NCBI GenBank assembly: GCA_007130865.1
Contig: SLRR01000235.1
Coordinates: 1 to 49,462 of the forward strand
Length of the DNA: 49,462 bases
Source: Spirochaeta sp.
Lineage (GTDB): Bacteria; Spirochaetota; Spirochaetia; DSM-27196; Alkalispirochaetaceae
Direction: 5' to 3'
The translations under genes were made by a program, and so were the position numbers. The notes beneath the pieces were generated by a model. It was not told the DNA's origin. It was given only the letters and a program-made list of their open reading frames with translations, and ran no database searches. Within the stretch, counting starts at the first letter, position 1. Every line of letters begins with the position of its first letter. This document shows, one piece after another, positions 1 to 8,099 of this stretch.

Positions 1-245
1 CCCATGATGCACCCCCAGTTAGGTCGGATCTGCAGGTGCAGAGGTCTCCGTCCACCGGTAGGTCCCGCGTCTCCCACCGCGGCGGTTTCTACGATGCCTG
101 TCTCTTCCAGGAGGTTCACGATCTTGGATACGGTGGATTTGTTCAGCCCCAGGAGCTTCGAGATATCCACGCGGCTCAGGCCCCGCTCGAGGTAGATCGC
201 ACGGAGTACGCGCGTAATGTTGACCTTGCTCACGTAATGTCCCAT
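1..245 (-). CDS. ROK-family transcriptional regulator, N-terminal fragment (cut by window edge)
   Basis: Seen: the reverse strand reads M-G-H-Y-V-S-K-V-N-I-T-R-V-L-R-A-I and stays open to the window edge, giving 81 codons of a longer gene. Residues of about 8-50 form a winged helix-turn-helix with the recognition segment KSTVSKIVNLLEETGIV, followed by a GGRRP wing typical of ROK (NagC/XylR-type) repressors. The sugar-binding and kinase-like ROK domain would lie outside the window. The gene is divergent from a sugar ABC transporter and GH65 phosphorylase, so it is probably their ligand-responsive repressor (inference). No clear ribosome-binding site precedes this ATG, but its position fits the length of the N-terminus in the family and a promoter lies just upstream. 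Confidence 0.85.
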   Translation of the reverse strand, partial: MGHYVSKVNITRVLRAIYLERGLSRVDISKLLGLNKSTVSKIVNLLEETGIVETAAVGDAGPTGGRRPLHLQIRPNWGCIM

Positions 246-250
246 ATCAG

Positions 251-267
251 TTGGTTGCCGAAACCAA
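251..267. promoter_or_regulatory. Inverted repeat over the ROK gene promoter (candidate autoregulatory operator)
   Basis: TTGGTT (251-256) and AACCAA (262-267) are perfect arms around GCCGA. The repeat overlaps the -10 box and expected transcription start of the ROK gene. The segment TTGGTTG recurs at 470-476, next to the palindrome in front of the transporter operon. Operator function is inference. Confidence 0.4.
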
Positions 268-294
268 TCTACACCCGCTTCTCTCTCCTGTCAA
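266..294 (-). promoter_or_regulatory. Sigma70-type promoter of the ROK regulator
   Basis: On the reverse strand TTGACA (294-289) is followed after exactly 17 nt by TAGATT (271-266). The expected start near 259 leaves a leader of about 14 nt before the ATG at 245. Confidence 0.55.
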
Positions 295-435
295 ACGTGT
301 TGGTACCGATGCTATGCGACTATTCGCCCGAATGGACACGGAAATATGCGTTAAACAGAACCAAAAGGAGAAATATTCGCGACGGTTTCCGCGCCCGCTC
401 CATAAATTAGAATTGCTGCGAGGTTTCTTTTTTCG

Positions 436-464
436 TTGACAGCTGATTTGGCCCATGCTACGCT
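436..464 (+). promoter_or_regulatory. Extended -10 promoter of the sugar transporter operon
   Basis: TTGACA (436-441), a 17-nt spacer ending in TGC (456-458, extended -10 element) and TACGCT (459-464). Predicted transcription start is near 471, giving a leader of about 46 nt. A consensus-looking TATAAT at 477-482 has no -35 at proper spacing and lies inside the palindrome at 473-487. Confidence 0.55.
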
Positions 465-472
465 GATGGTTG

Positions 473-487
473 GTTGTATAATACAAC
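473..487. promoter_or_regulatory. Palindrome GTTGTAT-A-ATACAAC (candidate ROK operator)
   Basis: Perfect 7-bp arms (473-479 and 481-487) around one central base. It sits directly on the predicted transcription start of the transporter operon, where a bound repressor would block initiation. The flanking TTGGTTG also occurs in the inverted repeat at 251-267. Binding by the ROK protein is inference. Confidence 0.5.
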
Positions 488-516
488 TAATAGGGACACA
501 CAAAACAGGAGGTTTT

Positions 517-1860
517 ATGTTCAAAAGAGTTTTGGTTCCGGCGCTCGTCATGCTGCTCGCGCTGACGACCATGGTCTTTCTCTCGTGCGCAGAGGAAGAG
601 GAAGTGGCGGCTCCGGACGTGGATTACACCGACAATCCCTGGACCGACGGCCAGGACCTCTCCGGGACGACGGTGACGATCTTCGGCGCCTTTGTGGATG
701 AGGACGCACGACGGTTCAACCGATCCATGGAGATTTTTGAAGAAGCTACCGGTATCAACGTGGTATACGAGGGGTCCGGTGACTTCGAGTCGCTCATCAC
801 GGTTCGTGTTGAAGGCGGCAGTCCCCCGGACATGGCGGCGTTTCCGCAGCCCGGTCTTCTCGGAGACTTCGTATCGGGTGGTCACGTGATCGACATGAAC
901 GAGTGGTTCGATATGTCCTACCTGCGGCAACAGTACGAGCAGCACTGGCTTGACATGGCGGAGATGGACGGAATCCAGGCGGGATTCTGGCACCGTGCCA
1001 ACGTAAAGAGCCTCGTGTGGTACCCCAAGCAGGCCTGGGAAGCGGAAGGATACCCGATCCCCGAGACGTGGGACGAGCTGATGGAACTCTCGCAGCGCAT
1101 GGTGGACGAGGGGAAGACTCCCTGGGCCGTGGGCATGGAATCCGCCGGCGCCACCGGATGGGTCGGTACGGACTGGATCGAGGATATCCTGCTCCGCATC
1201 GCTCCGGTTGAGGTCTACGACGACTGGACAACCGGCGATCATCCTTTTGACAGCCCGGAAGTACGGGAAGCGTTTGAAATCGTCGGCGACATCTGGTTCC
1301 GCGAGGGCTGGGTCGTCGGCGGCGTTGACGCGATCGTGGGCGTACCCTTCGGCGATGCTCCCAACGCGCTCTTTACCGATCCCCCCTCGGCGTGGATGCA
1401 TCGGCAGGCGAGCTTTATCCCGGCGTTCTTCCCCGACGGCGTCGAGGTCGGCGTGGACGTGGATTTCTTCTACCTTCCCCCGATCGATACCGAGGTTGCA
1501 CCCAACCCCGTTCTGGGCGCGGGCGACATCTACGGTGTATTCAACGATCGTCCGGAAGTCCGTGCGCTGGCCCGGTTCATGACGCAGGGTATTTCCACCA
1601 AGGCGTGGATCGAAGCGGGAGGATTTGTCTCGCCCCACCGCGATGCGGACCTGGGCTGGTATCCCACCGCGGCGGACCGGCAGTACGCGGAGATCATCGC
1701 CAACGCGGATCCCTTCCGCTTTGACGGTTCCGACCTGATGCCCGGACCGGTGGGCGCAGGTTCGTTCTGGTCCGAGATCACCAACTGGGTGAACAACTAT
1801 CCCGACGTGAGCCTGGAGCAGACGCTGCGGAATATCGACGCCAGTTGGCCCGGGCGGTAA
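517..1860 (+). CDS. Sugar ABC transporter substrate-binding lipoprotein
   Basis: A 447-residue extracytoplasmic solute-binding protein of the family 1 (MalE/UgpB-like) type. Seen: a signal peptide with several Leu/Val ending in VFLSC, a lipobox, so Cys23 is probably lipidated; then an acidic linker and the two-lobe binding fold with motifs such as GGSPPDMAAFPQPG and IPETWDELMELSQRMVDEGKTPW. The start ATG is preceded by AGGAGG at 507-512; longer in-frame starts upstream would place the signal peptide inside the protein. It is first in an operon with two permeases and a GH65 phosphorylase, so the ligand is likely a gluco-oligosaccharide or disaccharide (inference). The ligand cannot be read from sequence. 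Confidence 0.92.
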   Translation: MFKRVLVPALVMLLALTTMVFLSCAEEEEVAAPDVDYTDNPWTDGQDLSGTTVTIFGAFVDEDARRFNRSMEIFEEATGINVVYEGSGDFESLITVRVEGGSPPDMAAFPQPGLLGDFVSGGHVIDMNEWFDMSYLRQQYEQHWLDMAEMDGIQAGFWHRANVKSLVWYPKQAWEAEGYPIPETWDELMELSQRMVDEGKTPWAVGMESAGATGWVGTDWIEDILLRIAPVEVYDDWTTGDHPFDSPEVREAFEIVGDIWFREGWVVGGVDAIVGVPFGDAPNALFTDPPSAWMHRQASFIPAFFPDGVEVGVDVDFFYLPPIDTEVAPNPVLGAGDIYGVFNDRPEVRALARFMTQGISTKAWIEAGGFVSPHRDADLGWYPTAADRQYAEIIANADPFRFDGSDLMPGPVGAGSFWSEITNWVNNYPDVSLEQTLRNIDASWPGR

Positions 1861-1892
1861 TTCCGCTTGAATCAAATCGTATCAAAAAGTTA

Positions 1893-1918
1893 CGGCGGGG
1901 TGCCTGAGCACCCCGCCG
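1893..1918 (+). other. Stable intergenic hairpin between binding protein and permease genes
   Basis: CGGCGGGGTGC (1893-1903) and GCACCCCGCCG (1908-1918) form a perfect 11-bp stem with a CTGA tetraloop. No T-run follows, so it is not a typical terminator. Such hairpins downstream of binding-protein genes commonly protect the upstream mRNA and raise binding protein over permease; that role is inferred here. Confidence 0.6.
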
Positions 1919-1946
1919 GATCCATTTACTCCAGTCCGGAGGTCCT

Positions 1947-3026
1947 ATGAGTGACGCTGCTATTGGGAAGAATAGAGGGTTGCAGATCGCCGTATCGGTG
2001 ATCGCCGCGGTCCTGCTGGTCGTGGTCTTTGCGTGGAGCTTTAATTTCATGCGCGCCGCCGCGGCGCCGCGGCTGGTTATCGCCGTTGTCGCGCTGGTTG
2101 TAGGCGTAGGCGGTATCTGGGGACTGTTTCTCACCGCGGACAATCTGGTGAGCCAGCTTCCCACCAAAGCCAGGGATACCTTGAGGCCCTACGTATTCAT
2201 CACGCCGGCGTTTCTGATCCTTCTGGTGTATATCATCTATCCGACTATCAGGACTGTCTACATCAGCTTCTTCGATTTTCAACGGGGGGGAGTTCCGGAG
2301 AACTTCGGCCTGCAGAACTACGTCCGGGCGTTTACCAACCCGGCGCTGCTGGTGGCTCTGCGGAACAACCTGCTCTGGCTGATCTTTGTGCCGCTCGTCT
2401 CGGTCTCGATCGGACTGGTCGTAGCGGTCCTGGTGGACAGGATCAAGTGGGAGAGGTTCGCCAAGTCTCTGATCTTCCTGCCCATGGCGATCTCCTTCGT
2501 AGGTGCTTCGGTTATCTGGCGGTTTATTTACTACCGAGCGCCCTTCGGGGAGCAGATCGGTTTGCTCAACGCGATCCTTGTCGCTACGGGAAACGATCCG
2601 GTCGGTTGGTTGCGCCTCGAGCCGTGGAACAACTTCCTGCTGATCGTGATCATGATCTGGCTCCAGACCGGGTTCGCTATGGTGATTCTTTCCTCCGCGG
2701 TGAAGGGGGTTCCGTCCAGCTTGATCGAGGCTGCCCGAATCGACGGAGCCGGGGAGTTCCGCATCTTTTTCCAGGTGATCATTCCGTTCGTGAGCGGCAC
2801 GATTCTCACGGTAACCACTACGATCGTGATCCTGGTGCTGAAGGTGTTTGACGTGGTCTTTGTGATGACCAGCGGGCGGTTCAACACGGAAGTCGTAGCA
2901 AACATGATGTACAACCAGATGTTCATCCAGGGTACCTACGGCAGAGGGGCGGCACTGGCGGTGATCATCTTCATCGCGGTGACGCCGGTGATGATCCATA
3001 ACATCCGGAAAATGAACGAGGCCTAG
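1947..3026 (+). CDS. Sugar ABC transporter permease, MalF/UgpA type
   Basis: A 359-residue inner-membrane permease of the binding-protein-dependent transport family. Hydrophobic segments lie near residues 12-33, 42-64, 81-102, 141-164, 172-193, 229-252, 281-304 and 336-350. The cytoplasmic EAA loop that contacts the ATPase is clear at 261-281 (EAARIDGAGEFRIFFQVIIP). The first two membrane segments, ahead of the usual FITPAFLIL start of this family, are an N-terminal extension like that of MalF. The ATG follows GGAGG at 1938-1942. It pairs with the next gene to form the heteromeric channel; no ATPase gene is in this operon, so a shared MsmK/UgpC-like ATPase elsewhere is expected. Confidence 0.93.
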   Translation: MSDAAIGKNRGLQIAVSVIAAVLLVVVFAWSFNFMRAAAAPRLVIAVVALVVGVGGIWGLFLTADNLVSQLPTKARDTLRPYVFITPAFLILLVYIIYPTIRTVYISFFDFQRGGVPENFGLQNYVRAFTNPALLVALRNNLLWLIFVPLVSVSIGLVVAVLVDRIKWERFAKSLIFLPMAISFVGASVIWRFIYYRAPFGEQIGLLNAILVATGNDPVGWLRLEPWNNFLLIVIMIWLQTGFAMVILSSAVKGVPSSLIEAARIDGAGEFRIFFQVIIPFVSGTILTVTTTIVILVLKVFDVVFVMTSGRFNTEVVANMMYNQMFIQGTYGRGAALAVIIFIAVTPVMIHNIRKMNEA

Positions 3027-3035
3027 GGGGAGCAT

Positions 3036-3923
3036 ATGGCGGATACTCTTGTACTGCAGAAACGTAAGAAGACGCCGGAAGAGATCATGCGACGGGTCAT
3101 GCTCAACCTGGCGGTTATCGTCATCGTGGTGATCTGGACGATTCCCACTTTCGGATTGCTGGTCAGTTCGTTCCGGACGCCTCAGGCGATCAACAGCTCC
3201 GGATGGTGGACCGCGGTGTTTCAGCCCTTCACGCAGGGACACTGGACGCTGGACAATTATATCTCCGTGATTACACAGGACGCGATGGGCACGGCGTTTC
3301 TGAACAGCCTCCTGGTGACCGTTCCGTCTACGGTGATTCCGATCACGATCGCCGCGTTTGCGGCGTACGCGCTCTCCTGGATGAACTTCCTCGGGCGGCG
3401 TTTGCTGTTCATCCTCGTCGTTGGTTTAATGGTTGTTCCTCTGCAAACCTCGCTGCTGCCGCTTTTCCGCTTGTACAACGATGCCGGTCTTGCAGGAACG
3501 TACCTGGGGATATGGCTGGCCCACACCGGGTTTGGGTTGCCGCTTGCGACGTATCTACTCTACGGGTACATCTCGCAGATACCCAAAGACCTGATCGAAG
3601 CGGCGGAAGTGGACGGTACCACCCCGATGACCAAGTTTGTGTACCTGGTGCTTCCCATTTCGGTTCCGGCAATCGCCTCCTTCGCGATCTTCCAGTTCCT
3701 CTGGGTCTGGAATGACCTCCTGGTGGCGCTGATCTTCCTGGGAACGCGGGTGGACGTGGCTGTGGTCACTACCCGGCTCTCGGAGCTGGTGGGATCGCGT
3801 GGCCAGGCGTGGTACGTGCTGACCTCCGGCGCGTTCCTGACGATGATCATGCCGCTGGTCGTGTTCTTCGGCCTGCAGCGCTACTTCGTCCGCGGAATGA
3901 TGGCGGGATCAGTCAAAGGCTGA
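3036..3923 (+). CDS. Sugar ABC transporter permease, MalG/UgpE type
   Basis: A 295-residue permease, partner of the preceding gene and starting 9 nt after its stop, with GGGGAG just ahead of the ATG. It has about six membrane segments, beginning near residues 23-43. The EAA loop is at about 186-208 ([20 protein letters not shown]). The carboxy end [12 protein letters not shown] is the classic ending of MalG-type sugar permeases. Translational proximity to the MalF-type gene and the shared operon indicate a single importer with the lipoprotein at 517-1860. Confidence 0.94.
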   Translation: MADTLVLQKRKKTPEEIMRRVMLNLAVIVIVVIWTIPTFGLLVSSFRTPQAINSSGWWTAVFQPFTQGHWTLDNYISVITQDAMGTAFLNSLLVTVPSTVIPITIAAFAAYALSWMNFLGRRLLFILVVGLMVVPLQTSLLPLFRLYNDAGLAGTYLGIWLAHTGFGLPLATYLLYGYISQIPKDLIEAAEVDGTTPMTKFVYLVLPISVPAIASFAIFQFLWVWNDLLVALIFLGTRVDVAVVTTRLSELVGSRGQAWYVLTSGAFLTMIMPLVVFFGLQRYFVRGMMAGSVKG

Positions 3924-3961
3924 CCCTGCAGGGAAGCGACCCGGCGGTAAGAAACGTAACA

Positions 3962-3999
3962 GGGCGGTGGCCGGTATCCGGCGCGCCGCCCGATTTTTT
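3962..3999 (+). terminator. Terminator-like hairpin between permease and GH65 genes (possible attenuator)
   Basis: GGGCGG (3962-3967) pairs with CCGCCC (3986-3991), and inside it GCCGG (3970-3974) with CCGGC (3978-3982), followed by GA and six T (3994-3999). This looks like an intrinsic terminator, yet the GH65 ribosome-binding site TGGAG begins right at the end of the T-run. It may reduce rather than stop transcription into the phosphorylase gene. Confidence 0.6.
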
Positions 4000-4011
4000 G
4001 GAGTACGATCT

Positions 4012-6405
4012 ATGCAACTCGAGAATAACCTCGCCGCAGCTACGCCGTGGGAAATCCGCGAGGAGCGGTTTGACCCGGAACATGTCGTGACCACCGGCAG
4101 TACCTTCATGACCGGAAACGGGTACCTGGGGTACCGCGGCACGTTCGCCGACGACGGCGCGGAGCAGTACGCCGCGTGTGTCCTGAGCGACACCTGGGAT
4201 AACGCCGACGGCAAATGGACGGAACTCGTGACCGCACCGAACGGCCTCTTCACGGAGCTCTCCCTGGACGGCGTGGTGTGCCCCTGGCGCAGCGAAGCAC
4301 TCCGGCCCGCTGCCCGGGAGTACCGTCGCGCCCTGAACCTCCGGTACGGAGTCTGGTCGGCGCGGGTGGAGTGGACGGACCGGGGCGTTACGGTAGCGGA
4401 GGAACGGTTCAGCGGCCGGACAGATCTTCATTTGATCGCGGCGAGCACGGTAATCTCCGCCTCCCGGCCGGTTTCGCTCAAGATCAGAACGGGTATCGAC
4501 GGGCACGTGTGGAGCCTCAACGGCGACCACTTTTCAGAACTGCAGCTGACTGCCGCGCCGGGAGTCACCCCGGAGCAGCTCGAGGCGCTGGCGGTCACCG
4601 GGGAGCGCCGGTACGACGTGATCGTACGGGAAACGGCGGAACTCCTTCGGGATAACGGTGAGTCCTGTGCGCCGACGGACCTGGAGCAATCCGAGCGGGG
4701 GATTTTCCGGGTTTTCTCGGTGGATCTCGCCGCCGGTCAAGCGGTGAGACTTCACAAGTATGTCGGGGTGGCTTCCACCAACGACCTTCGTTCGACCAAT
4801 GCGATCTCCACCGACGCCGCCCGGGGACCGCGCCCGACTCGCGCGGCGGTACGGGCGATTGCGGGTCAGACCGTAGCCGACGCAGCGAGAACGGGATGGG
4901 ACGCCCTGGTACGGGAGCACCGGAACGCCTGGGATACCCGGTGGGATAAGCTCGATATCGAGATCGCCGGTGATGAGCTTGCCCAGGTGCTGCTCCGGTA
5001 CAATCTTTACCAGAACGTGATCGCTACGCCGGCCCACGCGGATCACCTGCCGATCGGCGCGCGGGGACTCTCCTGTCAGGCGTACCAGGGAGCGGCGTTC
5101 TGGGACCAGGAGATCTTCAATCTGCCGATGTTCCTCTTCACCGACCCGGCGGTGGCGCGGAACCTGCTCGTTTACCGTTATCGAACGCTCGACGGGGCAA
5201 GAAAAAAAGCGCGGGACCTGGGGTACCGGGGCGCGTTCTATGCGTGGATCAGCGGGGATACCGGAGAGGAGATCTGTCCGTCCTGGTTCTTCAAGGACGT
5301 GATCACCGGTCGTCCGATCCGCAACCACTTCAACGACTGGCAGATCCACATCTCGCCGGATATCGCGTACACGATCTGGAAGTACGTTACCGTTACCGAC
5401 GACCGGGAGTATCTTCGCCTGTTCGGAGCGGAGATCGTTTTCGAGATCGCCCGGTTCCTGCACTCCCGCGTGCATTACCGGAAGGACCTCCACCGGTACG
5501 AGGTGATCCGGGTCCTTGGACCGGACGAATATCACGAGAACGTGGACAACAACTATTTCACCAATTACCAGGCGCGTTTCGCCCTTGCTTACGCCCGCGA
5601 GGTATACGACTGGATGCACCGGTATGCCCGGGAGGACCTGAAACGGGTAACCCGCGCGATCGGTCTTCAACAGCGGGAGCCGGGAGAATGGCGCGAGATA
5701 GCGGAGCTGATCCACGTGCCGGAACCGGACCCCACAACGGGTCTGATTGAGCAGTTTGAACGCTTCTTCGAGCTTGAAGACACCACGCCCGAGGTTGTCC
5801 GGGAGCGACTGATCGATCCCGGTGAGTACTGGGGCTGGCCCAACGGCGTTGCCGTGGCGACGCAGGTGTCCAAACAGGCCGACGTGACGCAACTGTTCAT
5901 GCTGCACCCGGAAGCGTGCGACCGGGAGACGATGCGCGTGAACTGGGACTACTACGAACCACGGACGCAGCACGGGTCGTCCCTCAGTTACGGGGTCTAC
6001 GCGATCACCGCGGCGATCGTGAACCACACCGAAGAAGCGTACCGGTACTTTATCCGTTCCTGTACGGTGGACCTGTACAACACCAACCGGGCGTTCAACG
6101 GTGGAACGTTTATCGGCGGGATACACACCGCCGCCTGTGGCGTGGCGTGGCAGATCGTGGTGCAGGGGTTTCTTGGTATGCACGTGGACGAGGCGGGGCT
6201 GCGATTCGCGCCGAACCTGCCGGAACGGTGGAAGCGGGTTTCCGTTCCCTTACGCTACCGTGGCAGCACGATCACCGTCACGGTGGAGGACAATACCCTG
6301 GTGCTGTCGGGCGCATCGGGTAATACCGGCGACGTGCCGGTTCGCCTGGGCGACTCCTGGTACTCGGTACCGCCCGGAGAGGAAATCGTCATCTCCCTGA
6401 CATAG
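4012..6405 (+). CDS. Glycoside hydrolase family 65 disaccharide phosphorylase
   Basis: A 797-residue GH65 protein (maltose / kojibiose / nigerose / trehalose phosphorylase family), which splits an alpha-glucoside with phosphate to beta-glucose 1-phosphate plus the acceptor sugar in the cytoplasm. Seen: an N-terminal beta-sandwich, an (alpha/alpha)6 barrel with GAAFWDQEIFNLP (360-372), general-acid motif VLGPDEYHENVDNN with Glu506, KQADV (621-625), and the phosphate-binding HGSSLS (654-659), followed by a small C-terminal beta domain. The phosphate site argues for a phosphorylase rather than a hydrolase. The ATG at 4012 follows GGAG at 4000-4003; an ATG at 3967 lies in the hairpin and lacks a site. 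Regiospecificity is undetermined. A kojibiose-type phosphorylase operon with its own SBP and permeases is a known arrangement, but beta-phosphoglucomutase, the usual partner, is not in the window. Confidence 0.93.
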   Translation: MQLENNLAAATPWEIREERFDPEHVVTTGSTFMTGNGYLGYRGTFADDGAEQYAACVLSDTWDNADGKWTELVTAPNGLFTELSLDGVVCPWRSEALRPAAREYRRALNLRYGVWSARVEWTDRGVTVAEERFSGRTDLHLIAASTVISASRPVSLKIRTGIDGHVWSLNGDHFSELQLTAAPGVTPEQLEALAVTGERRYDVIVRETAELLRDNGESCAPTDLEQSERGIFRVFSVDLAAGQAVRLHKYVGVASTNDLRSTNAISTDAARGPRPTRAAVRAIAGQTVADAARTGWDALVREHRNAWDTRWDKLDIEIAGDELAQVLLRYNLYQNVIATPAHADHLPIGARGLSCQAYQGAAFWDQEIFNLPMFLFTDPAVARNLLVYRYRTLDGARKKARDLGYRGAFYAWISGDTGEEICPSWFFKDVITGRPIRNHFNDWQIHISPDIAYTIWKYVTVTDDREYLRLFGAEIVFEIARFLHSRVHYRKDLHRYEVIRVLGPDEYHENVDNNYFTNYQARFALAYAREVYDWMHRYAREDLKRVTRAIGLQQREPGEWREIAELIHVPEPDPTTGLIEQFERFFELEDTTPEVVRERLIDPGEYWGWPNGVAVATQVSKQADVTQLFMLHPEACDRETMRVNWDYYEPRTQHGSSLSYGVYAITAAIVNHTEEAYRYFIRSCTVDLYNTNRAFNGGTFIGGIHTAACGVAWQIVVQGFLGMHVDEAGLRFAPNLPERWKRVSVPLRYRGSTITVTVEDNTLVLSGASGNTGDVPVRLGDSWYSVPPGEEIVISLT

Positions 6406-6422
6406 AACGTCACCGACGGAAC

Positions 6423-6470
6423 ATCGCCCTGAGGCAGAATCGCCCTGAGGCAGAATCGCTCCGAGGGCGA
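6423..6470. repeat. Three tandem 16-bp units between GH65 and carotenoid desaturase genes
   Basis: Two identical units ATCGCCCTGAGGCAGA (6423-6438, 6439-6454) are followed by a diverged third (6455-6470, ATCGCTCCGAGGGCGA, 12 of 16 identical). No function is evident. Confidence 0.8.
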
Positions 6471-6497
6471 AGGTCCGCGCTTTACCGCACTCGGTCC

Positions 6498-6515
6498 CCG
6501 GCAGTACTTTGCCGG
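6498..6515 (+). other. Small hairpin immediately before the crtI-like start codon
   Basis: CCGGCA (6498-6503) and TGCCGG (6510-6515) are perfect 6-bp arms ending one base before the ATG. No ribosome-binding site is seen. TACTTT (6505-6510) in the loop could be a weak -10 box giving a nearly leaderless transcript. Confidence 0.4.
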
Positions 6516-6516
6516 T

Positions 6517-8064
6517 ATGTCAGAAGAAGAACCACGGTCCCGGACCGTCGCAGTGATCGGTGCCGGGCTGGGAGGTCTCGCCACGGCGATCCGCCTTGCC
6601 GCATCAGGGTACGACGTGACCGTGTTCGACAGCGGCCCGGGGCCCGGCGGGAAAGCGAACTCCCGCCGGCTCGGTCCGTACCGGTTCGATACCGGTCCGA
6701 GCTTGTTTACGATGAAGCCGGTTTTTGAACGGCTCTTTGCCGCGGCGGGACGACGACTCGAAGACTATCTGACGCTGATCCCGCTTGACGAGATCTGTCG
6801 CTATTTCTGGTCCGACGGCACCCGGGCGCGTACGTTCGCTAACGAGGAGAGTATCGTCGAGGAGTTTAAGCGGGTCTTCGGTGAGCCGCCGGAGCACATC
6901 GATCGATACTTGCGTTATTCCCGGCGGATCCACGACATCACGGCACACCTTTTTCTGGATCACAGTCTGCACGAGTGGAGCACCGTGCGCGCGCCGGGGT
7001 TTCTGCGTTCGTTATTCCAGGTTCACCGGATCGATGCATTCCGTACGATGGCGCAGGCGCACCGGCGATTCTTCCGGGACCCGCGTCTGCAGCAGCTGTT
7101 CAACCGGTATGCCACCTACAACGGTTCCGACCCCCACCGTGCGCCGGCGACGTTCAACATAATCCCCCACGTGGAGTACGGTATCGGAGCGTGGGCGGTG
7201 GAGGGTGGTATCCGGGCTGTTCCCCTGGCAATGGAACGACTCGCCCGCGAGCTCGGAGTGACGTTCCGTTACGGGGAGCGGGTGGATCGGATCGTGACCG
7301 ACCGCATCGGACCGGCCAGGCCCCGGGGAAAACGGGTCGTCCGCGGCGTCAGAACCGATCAGGGAGAGTTCTCCGCGGAGATCGTCGTATCCAACGCCGA
7401 CGTGACCGTGACCTACCGCGACCTTCTGGAGGACGAGCGGGAGCGCGCGTTCCGGCGCTATTCCCGGATGGAGCCGTCCAGTTCGGGAATCGTCTTTCTC
7501 TGGGGCGTGCGTGGTATCCACCGCGAGCTCGGTCTGCACAACATCCTGTTCTCGCAGGATTACCGGGAGGAGTTTCGCGATATCTTTAACCGCCGCCGTA
7601 TGCCGGAGGATCCCACCATATATATCAACATAACCTCCCGCAACGGCGCTCCCCGGGACGCACCGGTGGACGGTGAGAACTGGTTTGTCCTGGTTAACGC
7701 GCCCTGCGATTCCGGACAGGACTGGCGGAACGAGGCGGAGCGCACGCGGCAGGCCGTGATCGAGCGCGTGCAGGGCGAGCTTGGAATCGACCTTTCCGGC
7801 CGGATCCGGGAAGAAGCGTGCATGACACCCGATGAGATCGAGGCGCTCACCGGCGCAACCCGGGGAAGCCTCTACGGGATCTCCTCGAACTCGCGGAGCG
7901 CCGCGTTTCGCCGGCATCCCAACCGCTCGCGGCGGTACCGGGGTCTCTACTTTGCAGGCGGCAGTGCTCATCCCGGCGGCGGCATGCCCCTGGTTGTATC
8001 CGGTGGAGCGATCGTGGCGGACCTGGTATCCCGGTATCATCCTTGCACGGATCTTCCGGAGTAG
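6517..8064 (+). CDS. CrtI/CrtD-type carotenoid desaturase (FAD-dependent)
   Basis: A 515-residue phytoene-desaturase-family flavoprotein. Seen: the N-terminal Rossmann dinucleotide motif VAVIGAGLGGLATAIRLAASG (about 11-31), the GGKANSRRLGPYRFDTGPSLF substrate/FAD region, the YATYNGSDPHRAPAT segment found in bacterial desaturases, and the C-terminal FAD signature LYFAGGSAHPGGGMPLVVSGG. These enzymes introduce double bonds into C30/C40 carotenoid chains at the membrane. The AGGSxHPGGG ending is shared by CrtI, CrtN and CrtD subgroups, so the exact substrate is open. Carotenoids are known from free-living spirochaetes. No other carotenoid gene is in the window. The ATG is the first in frame and lacks a ribosome-binding site. 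Confidence 0.85.
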   Translation: MSEEEPRSRTVAVIGAGLGGLATAIRLAASGYDVTVFDSGPGPGGKANSRRLGPYRFDTGPSLFTMKPVFERLFAAAGRRLEDYLTLIPLDEICRYFWSDGTRARTFANEESIVEEFKRVFGEPPEHIDRYLRYSRRIHDITAHLFLDHSLHEWSTVRAPGFLRSLFQVHRIDAFRTMAQAHRRFFRDPRLQQLFNRYATYNGSDPHRAPATFNIIPHVEYGIGAWAVEGGIRAVPLAMERLARELGVTFRYGERVDRIVTDRIGPARPRGKRVVRGVRTDQGEFSAEIVVSNADVTVTYRDLLEDERERAFRRYSRMEPSSSGIVFLWGVRGIHRELGLHNILFSQDYREEFRDIFNRRRMPEDPTIYINITSRNGAPRDAPVDGENWFVLVNAPCDSGQDWRNEAERTRQAVIERVQGELGIDLSGRIREEACMTPDEIEALTGATRGSLYGISSNSRSAAFRRHPNRSRRYRGLYFAGGSAHPGGGMPLVVSGGAIVADLVSRYHPCTDLPE

Positions 8065-8099
8065 ATATCCTGATATTTTTGGTAAGGAGGAACGGAACG

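Noticed and set aside
477-482. Consensus TATAAT as -10 of the transporter operon
   Set aside because: The only good -35 (436-441) is 35 nt away, and an extended -10 at 459-464 fits that -35 with 17 nt. The TATAAT is part of the palindrome instead.
1926-3242. Reverse-strand open frame of 438 codons opposite the MalF-type permease
   Set aside because: Charged, repetitive Asp/His/Arg composition is the mirror of hydrophobic codons; no motif.
4534-6183. Long open frame of 549 codons on the reverse strand inside the GH65 gene
   Set aside because: It is fully antisense to a gene with intact catalytic motifs, starts without a site and has a His/Arg/Pro/Val composition typical of a shadow frame in high-GC DNA.
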